Below, piece by piece: positions 10,930-23,119 of a stretch of 64,000 nucleotides of DNA. Positions within the stretch are counted from its first letter, which is position 1, and each line of letters opens with the position of its first letter. Source of the stretch: Leptodontidium sp. MPI-SDFR-AT-0119 (lineage: Eukaryota; Ascomycota; Leotiomycetes; Helotiales; Leptodontidiaceae); the NCBI GenBank assembly GCA_020726505.1, contig JAHLEZ010000043.1:248001-312000 (forward strand), read 5' to 3'. The notes beneath the pieces are model-generated. The model worked only from the letters and a program-made list of their open reading frames with translations, was not told the DNA's origin and searched no databases. A program made the translations under genes and the position numbers.

Positions 10930-13208
10930 ATGCTATCTTCAATCGTTCCATTCTTTCTTTTTCTGCTCGCTCTCGTCAGAGCTGTTGATCCCCTCGGTAC
11001 AGTCCAGCACACAGTCTCCTAAGCGAAGACCATTATATCTAACATAAACAGTGGACTTAACCTACGCCAAATACCAAGGTCAAACACTACAAAACGGTGT
11101 CAACCAATGGCTCTCTATCCGCTTCGCCGCACCACCAACGGGCACTCTCCGATCCTCCGCTCCACAAGCACCTCCAGCCGAGAACAGCACTCAAGATGCA
11201 ACCAAAGTCCATCCCCCCTCCATTACACCTGAGATACAATCTAAAAAAGCAAACAGGAAGGCGCCCTCTGCGTCTCAGCCAACAACCAAGGAGGTCTCCA
11301 ATTCAACTCCCCACGCCAGCGCATGGCAGAAGACTGTCTCTTCTTCGCCATCTACGCGTCGCTGAACGCAACCACGGACCCCAAACTGCCCATCATGTTC
11401 TTCATCCAAGGCGGTAGCTTCTCCTCGAACTCTAACGGAAATTTCAACGGCACGGGCCTCGTCCAAGCCTCGGGTATGAATATGATTGTTGTGAGGACTA
11501 ATTACCAGGTGAGGATATTGGGCTTTATCGGTGGGAGTTTGGTAGATGCTGATGGGGAGGGTGCGGTGCCGAATAACGGGCTTAATGATAGTGTGTACTT
11601 TTGAGGATGAAGTGCTGAGTATAGAGGCTGACTTTGGATAGTTATTGCTCCTCTACTTGGGTCAAACAGCATGCTACGAAGGTATAACTCCCATTTCTAG
11701 CGTGTAGAGTGGTTCTGACATATTTTGGACTAGTTTGGAGGAAACCCAGACCACATAGTGACGAGAGGTGACAGCTCTGGTGGGAACGCACCCGACATCC
11801 TCCTAACAGCCAACAACGGCGCCGGCTTCCCAGACCTCTTCGTCGGCGCCGCAGCAGAAAGTACATGATGGGGAATTGATCCCTACGCAGTTGATCGGGA
11901 CGGTTCATTCGCGAAGAACATCAACTCAACTGGCTGTCTCAACGCCACAGATCCCATTGACTGCATGCGCATGATGCCTATCGCTGAGTTCCAGAACAAG
12001 ACGGCGAAAGATGGGTGGGGACCTATTATCGATGGAAAGATCCTTACAGCGCCGTATTACCAGATGATAGAGCAGGGGAAGTTCCAGAAAATACCTGTGA
12101 TTTACGGAAGTGAGCCCACTTTTCTCTCCCTCGCTCGCTTATTGTGATGCTGTGTGCTAACGTAAACAAAGCCGCAAGCAACGAAGCCACCCCCGATTTC
12201 ATCTCCAACCAATCCGCAACCACCGACCCCGACTTAGAGAAACACATCCGCGATACCGTCGGTCACTCCATAACACCACTCAAATCCAAGCAATGCTACA
12301 GCCTACCCCCCACCCCCATCCCTAAACAACATTTCCTTCTTCAACCGCACCGTCTCTCCTCTCCCAGAAATAGCGCCCTCTGCAAAGGCAGCGGTCCCCA
12401 ATGGCAGCGCGACGCGGCCACAATGACAGAACTAAAACTCACCTGCGTAGCAGCCTTCTTCTCGGACATATACGCCTCCGGGAACGTACCTGCCAATTAC
12501 CACTACCGCTACAACATCCTGGATCCCACTCTCGCCGACCAGGGAATCTTCACATCGCATACGAGGGAGCTCTACGCTATCTGGGGACCGAATAATACAG
12601 ATGGCGGGGATCCGAAATGTTTCAAGACACCGGCTGATAGTGTTGGATGTAAGGAATCTATCTCCATCGTGCAGAGCTACTGGATATCCTTCATTAGAAG
12701 TCTGGACCCGAATACGTTCCGTGCGGCTGGAGCGCCGCTTTGGGAACCTTGGAGTATTGCAGTGCCGAAGAGGATTGTGTTTGATAATAAGGATGCCACA
12801 ATGGAGGTTATGGGACAGGGAGTCGGAGAAGTTTTGCTTGCGGGTTTGGGTCAGAGAGCGAGTTGTAATGGACCAGTGTTGCCGTTGAGTAAGGCTGTTA
12901 ATGCTGGGTTGAGAGAGGGACAGATGTTGTTGCCGTTTGCGAATGGGACGAAGGCGGATCCGACGATAAGCGTTGGTGTGCCCGTTAATGGAGCGGTGAG
13001 CAGTGAAAGTGAGACTATCAAGAGTGGAAATTGGACCGTGAATAACGGGAATCGGAATGGGACGGTTACGAGTGGGGATGGGAGAGGTAACTCGACGGGT
13101 ACGGCGCCGAAGGCGACATTCACTGGTGTTGCTGGCAGGAATGGAGTCGAGAATTGGGGATTGAGTATTTCTGTGCTGGTCTTTGCCGCCTTTTACTTCC
13201 TTCTATAA
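10930..13208 (+). pseudogene. Secreted, GPI-type type-B carboxylesterase/lipase, apparently inactivated
   Basis: Alpha/beta-hydrolase of the fungal type-B carboxylesterase family. Exons fit 10930-10996, 11052-11206, 11257-11594, 11642-11681, 11734-12109 and 12172-13208, all in phase. Residues 1-19 are a signal peptide. The family motifs MAEDCLFFAIY (usually SEDCL) and the nucleophile elbow GDSSGG are present, and the C-terminus is Ser/Thr/Asn-rich ending in a hydrophobic tail after NGVENWG, as in GPI-anchored proteins. Two defects are seen. An in-frame TGA at 11866-11868 lies just after AAAEST, and between about 12270 and 12400 the conserved reading jumps through other frames before returning to frame at QWQRDAATMTELKLTC. 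The third exon uses a weak GTCCAT donor. It could be a recent pseudogene or hold sequencing errors. Confidence 0.75.
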
Positions 13209-14312
13209 AAGCAAATACTTTCGAATATACAAGCCAGAAATTGTAGACAGGTTTCTCGTGGGTAAGTTTCTCTATCGTACACAGACTAGTATTATATTCT
13301 CCATCTAGCATGACAGTCTTGCATAGACCGAACACCTGGACGATGAATTTGGCAATGTCGTGTAGTTTAGCAAGTACTATTCAGAAATAGCCAAAATACA
13401 GAAACAGGGTTTCTGGAGCCCAAATGGCTTTTATTTTCAGAGCCCTGGTTTCTCCGTTCTGGATGAAAAGGACGTAGGAATTGATAGGGTGAAAGAATTA
13501 TGATTGACAGTATTCTGAATGATGATAAAAGGTAGAAGGAGGCAATAGTTGAGAAAGCCTGCTCTGGACATAGCTGGAGCTAGGCTCTTTGTTGAGTCTG
13601 TGTTTGGTATCCTGTTTGAATCAATATAGTTCAGTGAATATAAACCATCTGTCGCAAACAGCCTAGAAGTTAAAGTTTCACGGTAAACTCGAGGCTTGTC
13701 TCGTCTCTTCCTTGACTCCCGAGGATGTTTCTGAAGGATTCGCATTCACGAGTATCAATGCAAAATCCTCAAATAGGACCGTTGAGAGATCAAAGCTTCC
13801 GAGAGTTTTGTTTGAGAATCTTCGATGTTTTGCCTCATCCGAAATCAATTAACACCTTTCGCAGGCAACACTGTTGATGAGATGTACAAGACTTTGGTTA
13901 ATTACTATATGAAGCTACATAGCACATTCAAGTTCGGCCAGCAACTGTATGACCTGCGCATCGTTGAGGCTACAAGCAGGGTAGGACCTCAACATAATCC
14001 TCCAACTTCCGCTACTTCATCTACTAGTTGAAGGCACAACATAAGTACCCCACCGCGTTAACTTATGGTCTTCGGCGTTACTTATCATTTCTCTCTAGCT
14101 AACCAGATTCTCCTAAAATTGACAGCAATTCTGTGATTGACAACATTCGATTCAACACGCAATTAAATCCGCTTGTGGACCAAAACCACGGCAAGGGTTC
14201 CCAATGTAAGATCTTACCTTTGATTCAAACTTCACAATTAAAGAATTCAACCGTGTTAGGAAACCTTGCTTTTTTTTTCAGATACAGCAAGACATAGTAT
14301 TCTTTCCTAGAC
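13209..14312. other. Intergenic region between convergent genes
   Basis: About 1.1 kb between the esterase remnant and the membrane-protein gene on the other strand. I see only short unrelated open frames and a T run at 14271-14279; nothing I can name. Confidence 0.4.
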
Positions 14313-15341
14313 TCAATACAAAACTGTCCCGCCACTGTTTACTTCTCGCTTCTTGATGCCCTCGTCCCAGGCCACCTGCCTCACCTCACCAATCATCCCA
14401 TAGATCTTCATCGGCAACCAAAACACAATCCGGATGATTTCCCGGAGCAAATCCACAGTCATCCCAACAAAAACCTTCAAAAGCACCCACGCAATATACA
14501 CAACAGGAGCTTTCACCATAACCCAGTAGCACATCCGCGTCATTTCCCATGTACCATTCCCAAAAGCTCTCGAGGTCTTCAACTCTAGAACCCAATTTAT
14601 CTCTTCCTGCAGATAGAAAAACCTTCTCGCAAGCCGTAGAGCTAAAAGCGGACCTGGACGCAGCTTCATCTTCATTTCACCGTGGCTCGTAATGTTGACG
14701 AAGATTGGCACGATGAGGGTGTTGAGGAGTAGGCGAGCGAACAGGACGAGGTTGTAGGAGTAGAATTTCAGGAACGATATATCAGACCATGGGTTGAGGG
14801 GTTCTAACAGTGGGATCCATGTCCAGGAGCGAGAATTCCAAAGAATAAGACTTTGTAGAACGACGACGGATAACCAGGCGGCAGTGGGCGGGGAGATGTT
14901 GTTGGATCGTGAAACATGTGATGCCAGCAAAATTATTGAGACGTTGGTGAATGTCTCGAGGATTAGGGAGAGGAGATGGGGCTCTTCAGTAGGCGATATG
15001 AGGAGGTGTGGTTTGTAGATGGTGAGGTAGAGATATGAAGGTGATGCGAAGAGAGCGAGAAGGAGGATGCGGGTTCGGTTGACTCCAAGGAGAGAAAAGA
15101 GGAGGACTTGTTCGACGGTGAGGTAGAGCGAAAGGTATGTGATATCGTGGTTTCGGACCGCGCGAAGGAGTGTGAGAGAGATTGGGAGGAAGCCATAGTG
15201 GAGGACGCTGATGACAGTAACCGAAGACTAAGAACAAGGTCAGTCATAATTTTTTGATACCGGGCAGGACTACATTACCTTCAGTATCTGTACTGCTCTG
15301 AATCCGAGCTGCGGAATAGGAGTCGTCGATGTAGAAGCCAT
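14313..15341 (-). CDS. Uncharacterised multi-pass membrane protein
   Basis: I do not recognise the family. Exons are 15341-15279 and 15227-14313, with a 51-bp intron (GTAATG donor, CTTAG acceptor), giving 325 residues starting MASTSTTPIPQLGFR. Hydrophobic stretches suggest about six to eight membrane segments, for example VTVISVLHYGFLPISLTLL, TRILLLALFASPSYLYLTIY, AAWLSVVVLQSLILW and YNLVLFARLLLNTLIVPIFV. Basic amphipathic patches (EMKMKLRPGPLLALRLARR) lie between them, and the C-terminus is polar and charged. There is no signal peptide and no catalytic motif. It stands alone between intergenic regions of more than 1 kb, so context gives no hint of role. Confidence 0.7.
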
Positions 15342-15450
15342 GCGTTTGAACGAGCCAACAGCCAAGTCTACCATACCACCGAGTGGGAATTGGAGATTAT
15401 GGAAAGAACAGCTTGAAGGAAGTTCTACTCTAGGAATTTAGTTGATCATA

Positions 15451-15480
15451 GAAGAAGAAGAAGAAGAAGAAGAAGAAGAA
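15451..15480 (+). repeat. (GAA)10 microsatellite
   Basis: Ten perfect GAA units, about 110 bp upstream of the start codon of the divergent membrane-protein gene. Confidence 0.95.
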
Positions 15481-16768
15481 CGACAAAGAGCTGCTGGAGA
15501 CCAACGCCAATCTAAGACTTACCTGTCGGCAACCGCATCTCGACCTGTCAAAACTCCCCACCACAAACGACCCCCGTTTGCAGCTGACACTCTTAAACCA
15601 GCAGGTGATGTCAGAGTTCTTATTGAACATCACGATGGTTCTCCAAACGCCAGATGGAAGTTGAACTCGATGATTTGAGGGAGACGAGGTTTGTGGCAAG
15701 GTATGCCGGCTTATTTCCAAATCTCATCTGCATCATTCGTTTGATATATAGCACGGCAGACGCCGCGTTTGTCTCTTGCCTAGAATTCATTCGAATGCTG
15801 ATCCTTTCATCGGCCGAATCTCTCATCTAGGAACCAGTAAAAGCATGGTATTTACCCAAACGCTCCAAGCTTCGACTTCCAGTTACTTTGCATCGAGAAG
15901 GAAGCATTCGAGGAATATTTTCAGGCATCGCTGGCACTGGTGTTTGGTCTGCAAGGAGTATCACTGTGGTGGTCAATCTTCGCTCATTCTAGTATCAAAT
16001 GCAATGCGATCTCTCGACTTGCGTTGGCATGTAAATATGACTCTCTAGATGGACAAACAAAAAGTGTTGGCTTGCAATTAAATCCTGCGCCGACCTGGGA
16101 GCTTGGGATCGTAAGACCTTATTTTCCAACCAAATATTATGTGACGTCCAAATGTAACGTATCTACACTGGAAAACACCGCCCACCCCACTCTCTAGATA
16201 AGAATCAAATTGCCACTTCGCGCCATATCTTTCCAGTTCGTGGTTCTTGTGGACATGGCGTTCTTGCCAAGGCTAGACTTTGTCCATACTCAAAGATCGG
16301 ATTTTCGGAACCTGGGCCCAGATTCTCCATGCCATAGTTTAGCGTTTGATGCTTGAAACCTTAGATGGGTCTCGAGATACCCATACCAGAAGTAAATGTT
16401 CGTTTGTTGAGTAACCAGGTTCGTTGTCTCCATGACATACATTTAGTAGATGTAGCGGTTCCTTGCTTTGAGATAGTAAAATTGTCGTCCCCAGCAGTAA
16501 ACCCAACTGATCATTGTGAAAACAAACCTCGATATGGATTTTCATTTCATTGAGATGTTCTTCGTTAAGTCGCTGATGACTAGACTCCCTCCCCGAATAC
16601 TGCCATTGTGAGAGCCGATGAGTTGCAGCTCCGCACTTGCTACCTCTCTAAATCAAGATCCTAATCCCAGAAATATGCAAGGAGGTAGCGTACCCCTTGC
16701 TACTTTGACTTCACCCGGGCCCACACTATGAAAAGAGTCAAGTTCCCCGTCTTCCCCAGACTCCGCGC

Positions 16769-16791
16769 CGGCGAATTAATCGGCGAAATCG
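16769..16791 (+). promoter_or_regulatory. Tandem CGGCGAAWT repeat, possible Zn2Cys6 site
   Basis: CGGCGAATT and CGGCGAAAT occur as direct repeats with 3 bp between them, followed by another CGG, about 200 bp upstream of the sugar-transporter start. Paired CGG triplets are typical targets of Zn2Cys6 regulators; the assignment is inference. Confidence 0.35.
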
Positions 16792-16988
16792 GGAAATCCC
16801 ACCTTTGACCCTCCACTAGATTGCCCATCCCATATTGGATGCATCGCGGCAAGGATCAGAGGCAGGATACCACCACAATTAGTGCATTCACGTCTCTATA
16901 TAGGTAGCGTTAAGTTCTCAGTTCTCTCATTGTCAACCTTGGACTCTCATAGCCAAGTTACCCCAGAACTTTCCAAGTGGAAGAAATC

Positions 16989-18854
16989 ATGTCTTCCTCA
17001 GGAATGATGGACGCAGCCCTCAGTGGCCGCAGGACCGGCTATTTGGCCAACGGTGGAATGATCACCCTCAATTGTGTTCTCGTACTCTCCCTCATATCTT
17101 CGTATGCCACCGGTTACGACGGGTCTATGATGAGTATGCCCCCTTGTGGTAGTGTTTGTAAACGGGACCAAGGCTAATTGTTTCTCAGATGGATTGCAAT
17201 CCCTCGACACTTGGAAAGCATTCTTCAACAATCCTGGTGCGAGTTCGCTTGCTTTATTGAATGCCATTCAGAATGTTGGGCAACTTGTGGCTCTCCCTTT
17301 CTGTGCGATTGCCTGCGATAAATTTGGGAGGCGAGCTACTCTTGTGTTTGGTGCAGTGATAATGCTGGTTGGAACAATTCTCCAAGGCACAGCTAAGAAC
17401 AGCGAGTTTTCCAAAGCGCTATACATGTACGACAAGTATTGACTTATTCGAAAAGCTGGCATGTTTATCGCTGCTCGTGGCATCCTAGGATTCGGCCTTG
17501 CATTCAACATCACCGCCGCTCCCCTCCTTATCCTTGAGCTCGCCTTCCCAACCCAACGAGCACCTTTAGTCAGTATATACAACTCTCTCTGGTCTCTAGG
17601 AGCCATTGCCGCAGCTTGGATTACCTACGGCACATTCCGTCTCAGCAACGACTGGGGCTGGAGAATCCCATCATACCTCCAAGGCCTCTCGAGCGTGATC
17701 CAAATAGGCGCATGTTACTTCATGGAAGAAAGTCCCCGTTGGCTAGTCAACAACGACAGAGAAGACAAGGCGAAAGAACTCATCATCAAATACCACACCA
17801 ATGGTGATGCTACCGATTACATGGTGCTGGTCGAGCTGGAAGAGATCCGCGAAGCACTTCGTCTGGAGAAAGAGGCGCTGGAAACAACCTCGTACATGTC
17901 TTTCTTCAAGAGTAAGGGGAATAGACACCGCTTCTTTATTATCCTCGCTGTTGGCTTCTTCTCGCAGTGGTCTGGAAATGGATTGATTTCATACTATCTC
18001 ACCCTCATCCTGGATTCGATCGGATATAATTCCCAGGAGACGCAGACGCTCATCAACGGCATCCTTACAATTTGGAATCTTGTAATGACTTTGTTCTTCT
18101 CGCTTCTTGTCAACAGATTTGGACGCCGTCTCATGTTCTTGACTTCTACAGTCGGGATGTTGATTACATACATCAGTAAGCTCTCCCCTCTTCTTGACAC
18201 TCAAAGCATGACTTACCTTGCTTGCAGTCTGGACAGCTCTTGAAGCAACGTACGACAAATCTACAAATCTCGAAGGTGGCGGATCAAAGGGAGTTGCCAA
18301 GGGTGTCTTGGCGATGATCTTCCTCTACAACATGGCGTTTAGTATCGGATGGGGTCCGCTGCAGGTGACTTACGTGGTTGAAATCCTTCCTTACCATCTC
18401 CGAGCTCGAGTAAGTTGTGCATAGCTGCAAGACCTACAGTTGGGTGGTTTTGTTGACATCTTCTAGGGCCTAGTTCTATACAACCTCTTCGTAGCGCTTG
18501 CTCTTATCTTCAACCAATATGCTAATCCAGTCGGCGTTACCAATATCAAGTGGAAATGCGAGTTCTCAAAATTCCACCACCTCTTTTACCTTCTTTCGGC
18601 TAACTTCCATACTAGATTACGTCGTCTACGACGTATGGCTCTTTGTTGAGCTGATCGTTGTCTATTTCTTGTTCGTCGAGACTCGGGGTGCTTCGCTTGA
18701 GGAGACCGCCGCTATTCTTGATGGAACGGAGATTCAGGAACGATTTGTTGAGGGTGTTGCGAGAGCGACTGAGAAGGATGGGAAGTCGCAGGTGGTGTTG
18801 GAGGTTAAGAGTGCTGAAACGGATGGGAAGACAGGAAGACATATCACGCAATAA
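16989..18854 (+). CDS. MFS sugar transporter (hexose/lactose-permease type)
   Basis: A 12-helix sugar:proton symporter of the major facilitator superfamily. Exons 16989-17133, 17189-17401, 17456-18175, 18228-18409, 18467-18557 and 18616-18854 sum to 529 residues, the family's length. Landmarks are GYDGSMMNGLQSL in helix 1, DKFGRRATL after helix 2, MEESPRWLV after helix 6, FFSQWSGNGLISYYL in helix 7, VNRFGRRLM and the final FVETRGASLEE (PETKG-like). The tract FFSQWSGNGLxSYYL is typical of fungal lactose or galactoside permease-like carriers, but the substrate is not fixed by sequence. Introns 3 and 6 (17402-17455 and 18558-18615) only work with GC donors (GCGAGT) and AG acceptors; both restore conserved family sequence exactly. 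Confidence 0.9.
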
Positions 18855-19106
18855 GCTTAATGGATTTCTGGTGAAGAGGAACATTGAGACATGCGGTTGG
18901 AGGCCTACTTTATTATTAGAAGTATTGAAATGTACGAGCAATGAAGAGAACAACAGCAAAACAAGCCAGATTGTAGTGCCAACAGACAAGGATTTCACCA
19001 CCTTCTCCGTTTACATCCTCACAATTACACAGAATCAATACTGGCACATTGATATCTTTGCCCCCTCATCCATTTCATCCCCGTCCCAACACCTCTCCCC
19101 GCCTGC

Positions 19107-19440
19107 TCAAACGATCCAGCCATAACTCCTCTTCACATTGGGATCATTGACATTATAGTACGAAGTAGGAGTCGTGTCGTAGTAAGCTACGCAAGCCCAC
19201 TCCTGAGCAGCATCATGAAACTGCAGGTTTTAATGTGAAGTATCCTCCACCGAACGTGGTGAACGATGAGTCGGCTGTAGCGCCACACTGGCCTGCTGCA
19301 TCGCAGGTATTCTGCATCATACGTGTTAGAATCCTTGTAAGAGAGAGGGAACGAGATATGGCGGGAAGGTTATATTCCTTACCAGAATGCCTGAGAAGTT
19401 CAAGGACTTGTTAGACTAAAGGGACTTGGCGTTAGATTTG
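19107..19440 (-). pseudogene. 3' remnant of a small cysteine-containing protein gene, truncated at an AT-rich border
   Basis: On the minus strand, two coherent segments read LNFSGIL, an intron with GTAAGG donor and GCAG acceptor, then NTCDAAGQCGATADSSFTTFGGGYFT; after a break the frame resumes with FHDAAQEWACVAYYDTT and ends YGWIV and a stop at 19107. The upstream part of the gene is missing: at about 19440 the sequence turns into AT-rich, RIP-like DNA. Three cysteines and the Gly/Tyr/Thr-rich composition would suit a small secreted protein, but I do not recognise a family. Confidence 0.4.
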
Positions 19441-20776
19441 CAATTAATCTTAATATTCATGAAATTCTTGAAGTACTTAAATTAAACACATTAGATTCGA
19501 ATTTCAGCACAAGCTTTTTATATGTTTATGTAGGTTTGACTATCGTTATATTTCTACTAGTGAGGCTCTGATAAGGATCTTCTTCCCTCGATAACGTCGC
19601 TACGGTCTCGATCTTGTACGCAGCAACTATTACTACATGCAGAACATAAGCTACGATGCACCCCCCGCGCCTCTCTTCGCTCCAATCGCAAAATATGAGT
19701 GCCTTGCCGACACGAATCGTCTATAGCCCCTGTGTAACGTTCCTGGGTCTGACTGGTACGTGGCGTACAGGTCCGTCGGTTAGTATTAGCTAAGATGTAA
19801 GGTCACCTGAGGGTTAGTTCTTAATAAGAATTGAGACGTTATAAGCAATAGTAAAACTATTATATGAATTTAAGTACGAAGCTCTTTTACCTTAGAAACT
19901 ACTTGTTTATATAAAACTTTATTTAATTAAGAAATCCCTTAGATCCCTCGATTTCCTAGATCCCTAGATCCTTAGATCCCCTCGCTTACTAGGGGCTCCT
20001 AAGATCCCGGGGATCTCCAACGTGACTTCTTATCCTCTAAGCTAACTTAAAAAGTGGCCTTATTGACTTGTCTTGGCTTTTTTATACGGCAGGGCCGCCG
20101 AGCCTTAGGGCTAAGACACACGTAATTCCTTAGATCGTGACATTATCCCCATTCCGTCCTTAGCGTGTCCTTACGCTTAAGTATGCCAAAAGAAATCCCG
20201 ACGATTATTAACGGTCGTCACTTGTATTAATTATGTCTTTTTTAACCTCACGACGCCCCTCGACTAGGGTTACGCAAAAGAACAAGAAATAACGTATCGC
20301 CCTCGCTTTTCGTATTAAGGGTTTAGCCAAGCTAGTTAAAACCTACTCGTTTTGTCGTTGAAAAGAAGTGATACTTGGTGTGAATAATGATTCTATTGCA
20401 GAGGGGATTTCTAGGTCTATATAACTACTCTAGCTTATCACGTGTGTATTCGCTTAAGTAGCCGAATTAAGTAAATATAAGCTCAAACGAGTATAAACGA
20501 GTCTTTACTAAATACAGTTACTTTCCGGTAGTTTGAGACGTAGAGCCTAGAGCTTCGTATAACTACTGTTTTAGCCTAAGAAAGCCGTGTATTAGAAGCC
20601 TTGGATTCTATAGTTGTAACCTGTGGACGTTAGAGCTTTATATTAGACGTATATAACTTGTTTTAAGCTATTTCCGGCTAATTAGGCCTAGAATAAGTTT
20701 TATTAAGTATGTAAGCGAGCTTTAAACGAGGTAGTTATATTATAATCTTTATAGCCCCCCGTAAGATATATATAAG

Positions 20777-20850
20777 TATTTATATTTTATCTTATACTTT
20801 TATTAGTTCATATTTATATTTTATCTTATACTTTTATTAGTTCATATTTA
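20777..20850. repeat. 34-bp tandem duplication
   Basis: Two perfect adjacent copies of a 34-bp AT-rich unit (20777-20810 and 20811-20844) plus a few bases of a third, immediately 3' of the copia RNase H end. Confidence 0.9.
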
Positions 20851-22620
20851 TATATTAGGTCTTAGATTTAAAGTACTTATGAATTTTAGTTGTTTATTAT
20901 TATCTAAACCTTTTGTAAAGCCATTAGCTAATTGAACTGTTGTATTAACGTATAATAGGTCTAGTTTATTATTAGCTATCTCATTTCGTATAAAGTAATA
21001 GCTTATATCAATATGTTTACTTCTTTTATGAAATTCAGGGTTATTAGCTAATTTTAAAGCTGATTCGCTATCTGTTAATAGCTTAGGTATAAGTGTTATT
21101 TTATTATTAAGAAAGTTATTAAAGTAGTTTATTAGATTATATAGGTATAATATTTCTTTTATTACTTCTTTAAAAGCCATATATTCAGCTTCACAACTTG
21201 ATAAAGCTACTGTTTTTTGAAGCATACTAAGCCAGCTTATAATGCAGTTATTAACTAGGAATAAAAAGCCCCTAGTACTTTTACGGGAGCTAATATCTCC
21301 ACCCTAGTTAGTATCTATATAGCCTAGTAGTTCTAAGAAGCTTTTATTACAGTTATAATAAGTCCCTAAATTAAGGTATTTATTTAAGTATTTCCAAATA
21401 CGATCTAGAGCCCTAAAATGGCTTAAATCAGGGTTAGACATGTATCTAGCACATCTATTAATTGTATATACTATATCGAGTCTAGTTTTAGTTGCTAGAT
21501 ATATTAGAGAACCTACTTGTTGTTAATATAATTGTAAGTCCTCTTCATTAGCTATATCTGTTACTTTATCTAATCTAACTCCTACTTCTACTAGTGTAGT
21601 TACAGGATTTAAATTGCCTTTATTAAAACGTTCTAATAACGTATTGAGATATTTATTTTGATTTATATATACTAATTGATTATTATAATCTAGTTTTATT
21701 TCTATGCTAAGGAATTAATGTACTTCACTTATATATTCTATTTTTATAGTTCTATTTTTATAGTCTTAGTTAATTCTTTAATTATTTCTTTTATAATATT
21801 ATTATCTAGTTCTGTGAATATTAAGTCGTCTACATAACATATTATAATTATTTTTAGTTTATTATGTATAAATATAGCTTCGTCATAAGGTAAGGCTTCA
21901 AAACCTAGTTTATATAAAGCCTCTAATAAGTGTTTATACTATAGTCTAGGTGATTGTTTAAGGCTATATAAAGCTTTATTAAGTTTACAATATAATTTAG
22001 AGTTATTATTATTAGAGATTTTTGTTAACTCATGTGTATTATTATTTTTATTATAGTATCGTTCTTGACTTATTAGTTGTTCTACGTATATTTCAGTATC
22101 TATTTTAGCATGTACAAAAGCGTTTTTAACGTCATATTAATATAATTTCCATTTATTTGCCATAGCTAATATAAATATTAACTTATAAGAATCTAGTCTA
22201 TAAGTAGCTAAAAAGGTTTCTAAGTAATTAAGGCCTAATATTTAATCAAAGCCTTTTACAACCTATCTTGATTTATATTTTATAATATTATTATTTAGGT
22301 CTATTTTTATTCTATAAACCCATCTACCTCTTAAATAGGTTTTATTAGGTGGTAATTCTACTAAATCCCACGTATTTTGTAACTCTAATTCGTCTATTTC
22401 TAATTTCATAGATTTTAACTAATTCTCTTTATTAGAACTATTTATAGCCTGTTTATATGTATTAAGTTCATTATTAATATTAATTATATGAGCTAAGTCT
22501 TCTTTATTTTCTGTAGAGTTACTTATTAATGCTATATTTGGAGAGTTATTTATTATAACTTGAGGAAAAGTTGTTCTTTGGCGGCCTGATCTGTCCGGGT
22601 GAATATTATTATTATTACTT
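20848..22620 (-). mobile_element. Ty1/copia retrotransposon remnant (reverse transcriptase and RNase H)
   Basis: Read on the minus strand. RNase H is open at 21225-20848, with SSCEAEYMA and HKRSKHIDISYYFIRNEI. Just upstream a frame with one stop reads GYIDTN and RKSTRGF. The reverse transcriptase catalytic motif YVDDLIF lies at about 21836-21816, and LYSLKQSPRL at about 21975-21935. These are the normal copia order and motifs. Stops and frameshifts make it inactive. Upstream gag and integrase are too decayed to place, and I could not define LTRs. Confidence 0.8.
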
Positions 22621-22632
22621 CTTGTAATTCTT

Positions 22633-22633
<1 letters not shown>

Positions 22634-22666
<33 letters not shown>
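22634..22666. repeat. (ATT)n microsatellite
   Basis: About 11 units of ATT inside the decayed 5' part of the copia element. Confidence 0.9.
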
Positions 22667-23119
22667 AGGTTTAAAAAGTGTGTTTAAAGATTAATTGAAT
22701 TAAGTGTTATCCTCTTAAAAAAGGAGCTAAAGACTAAGTTTATATACTTAAAGTACTTACGTAAGTATATACTATATTAAAGAACTACGCTAATACGTGA
22801 TATACTCTTATAGTAAGCTATAATTATAAGGATATAAAGCTTAATATTAAAAAAGTGTACTGAAGAGATTAAGAGATACTTTATACGTACTTTAGGCAAA
22901 TAAATAAGAGTACGTAAATAAAACGCGCTATAAACACGAGAGTATTTATATATTTATCTTAAATCATAAATATAAAAATATAAGATAAAGTTTAAGAAAT
23001 AAAGTACGATCTATAAATTATAAGGCTAAGATCTTATTATAAGATTAATAACCTAATCCGTAATAAGACAAGTACAATTAAGGTATTAATTAATTGATTA
23101 ATTAAACGTCGCTAGTAAT

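Larger units (their letters stand above)
15342..16988. other. Intergenic region with microsatellite and sugar-transporter promoter
   Basis: About 1.65 kb without a gene I can support. It carries the GAA microsatellite and, at the right end, the sugar-transporter promoter with TATATA at about 16897-16902, roughly 90 bp before the start codon. Confidence 0.45.

Noticed and set aside
11861..11890. A 30-bp intron that would remove the TGA in the esterase in frame
   Set aside because: It has GT and AG ends and the right phase, but 30 bp is shorter than fungal introns normally allow and it would delete conserved sequence around the stop.
15442..15678. Plus-strand frame starting with a poly-Glu run
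   Set aside because: The run is just the GAA microsatellite, and nothing conserved follows.
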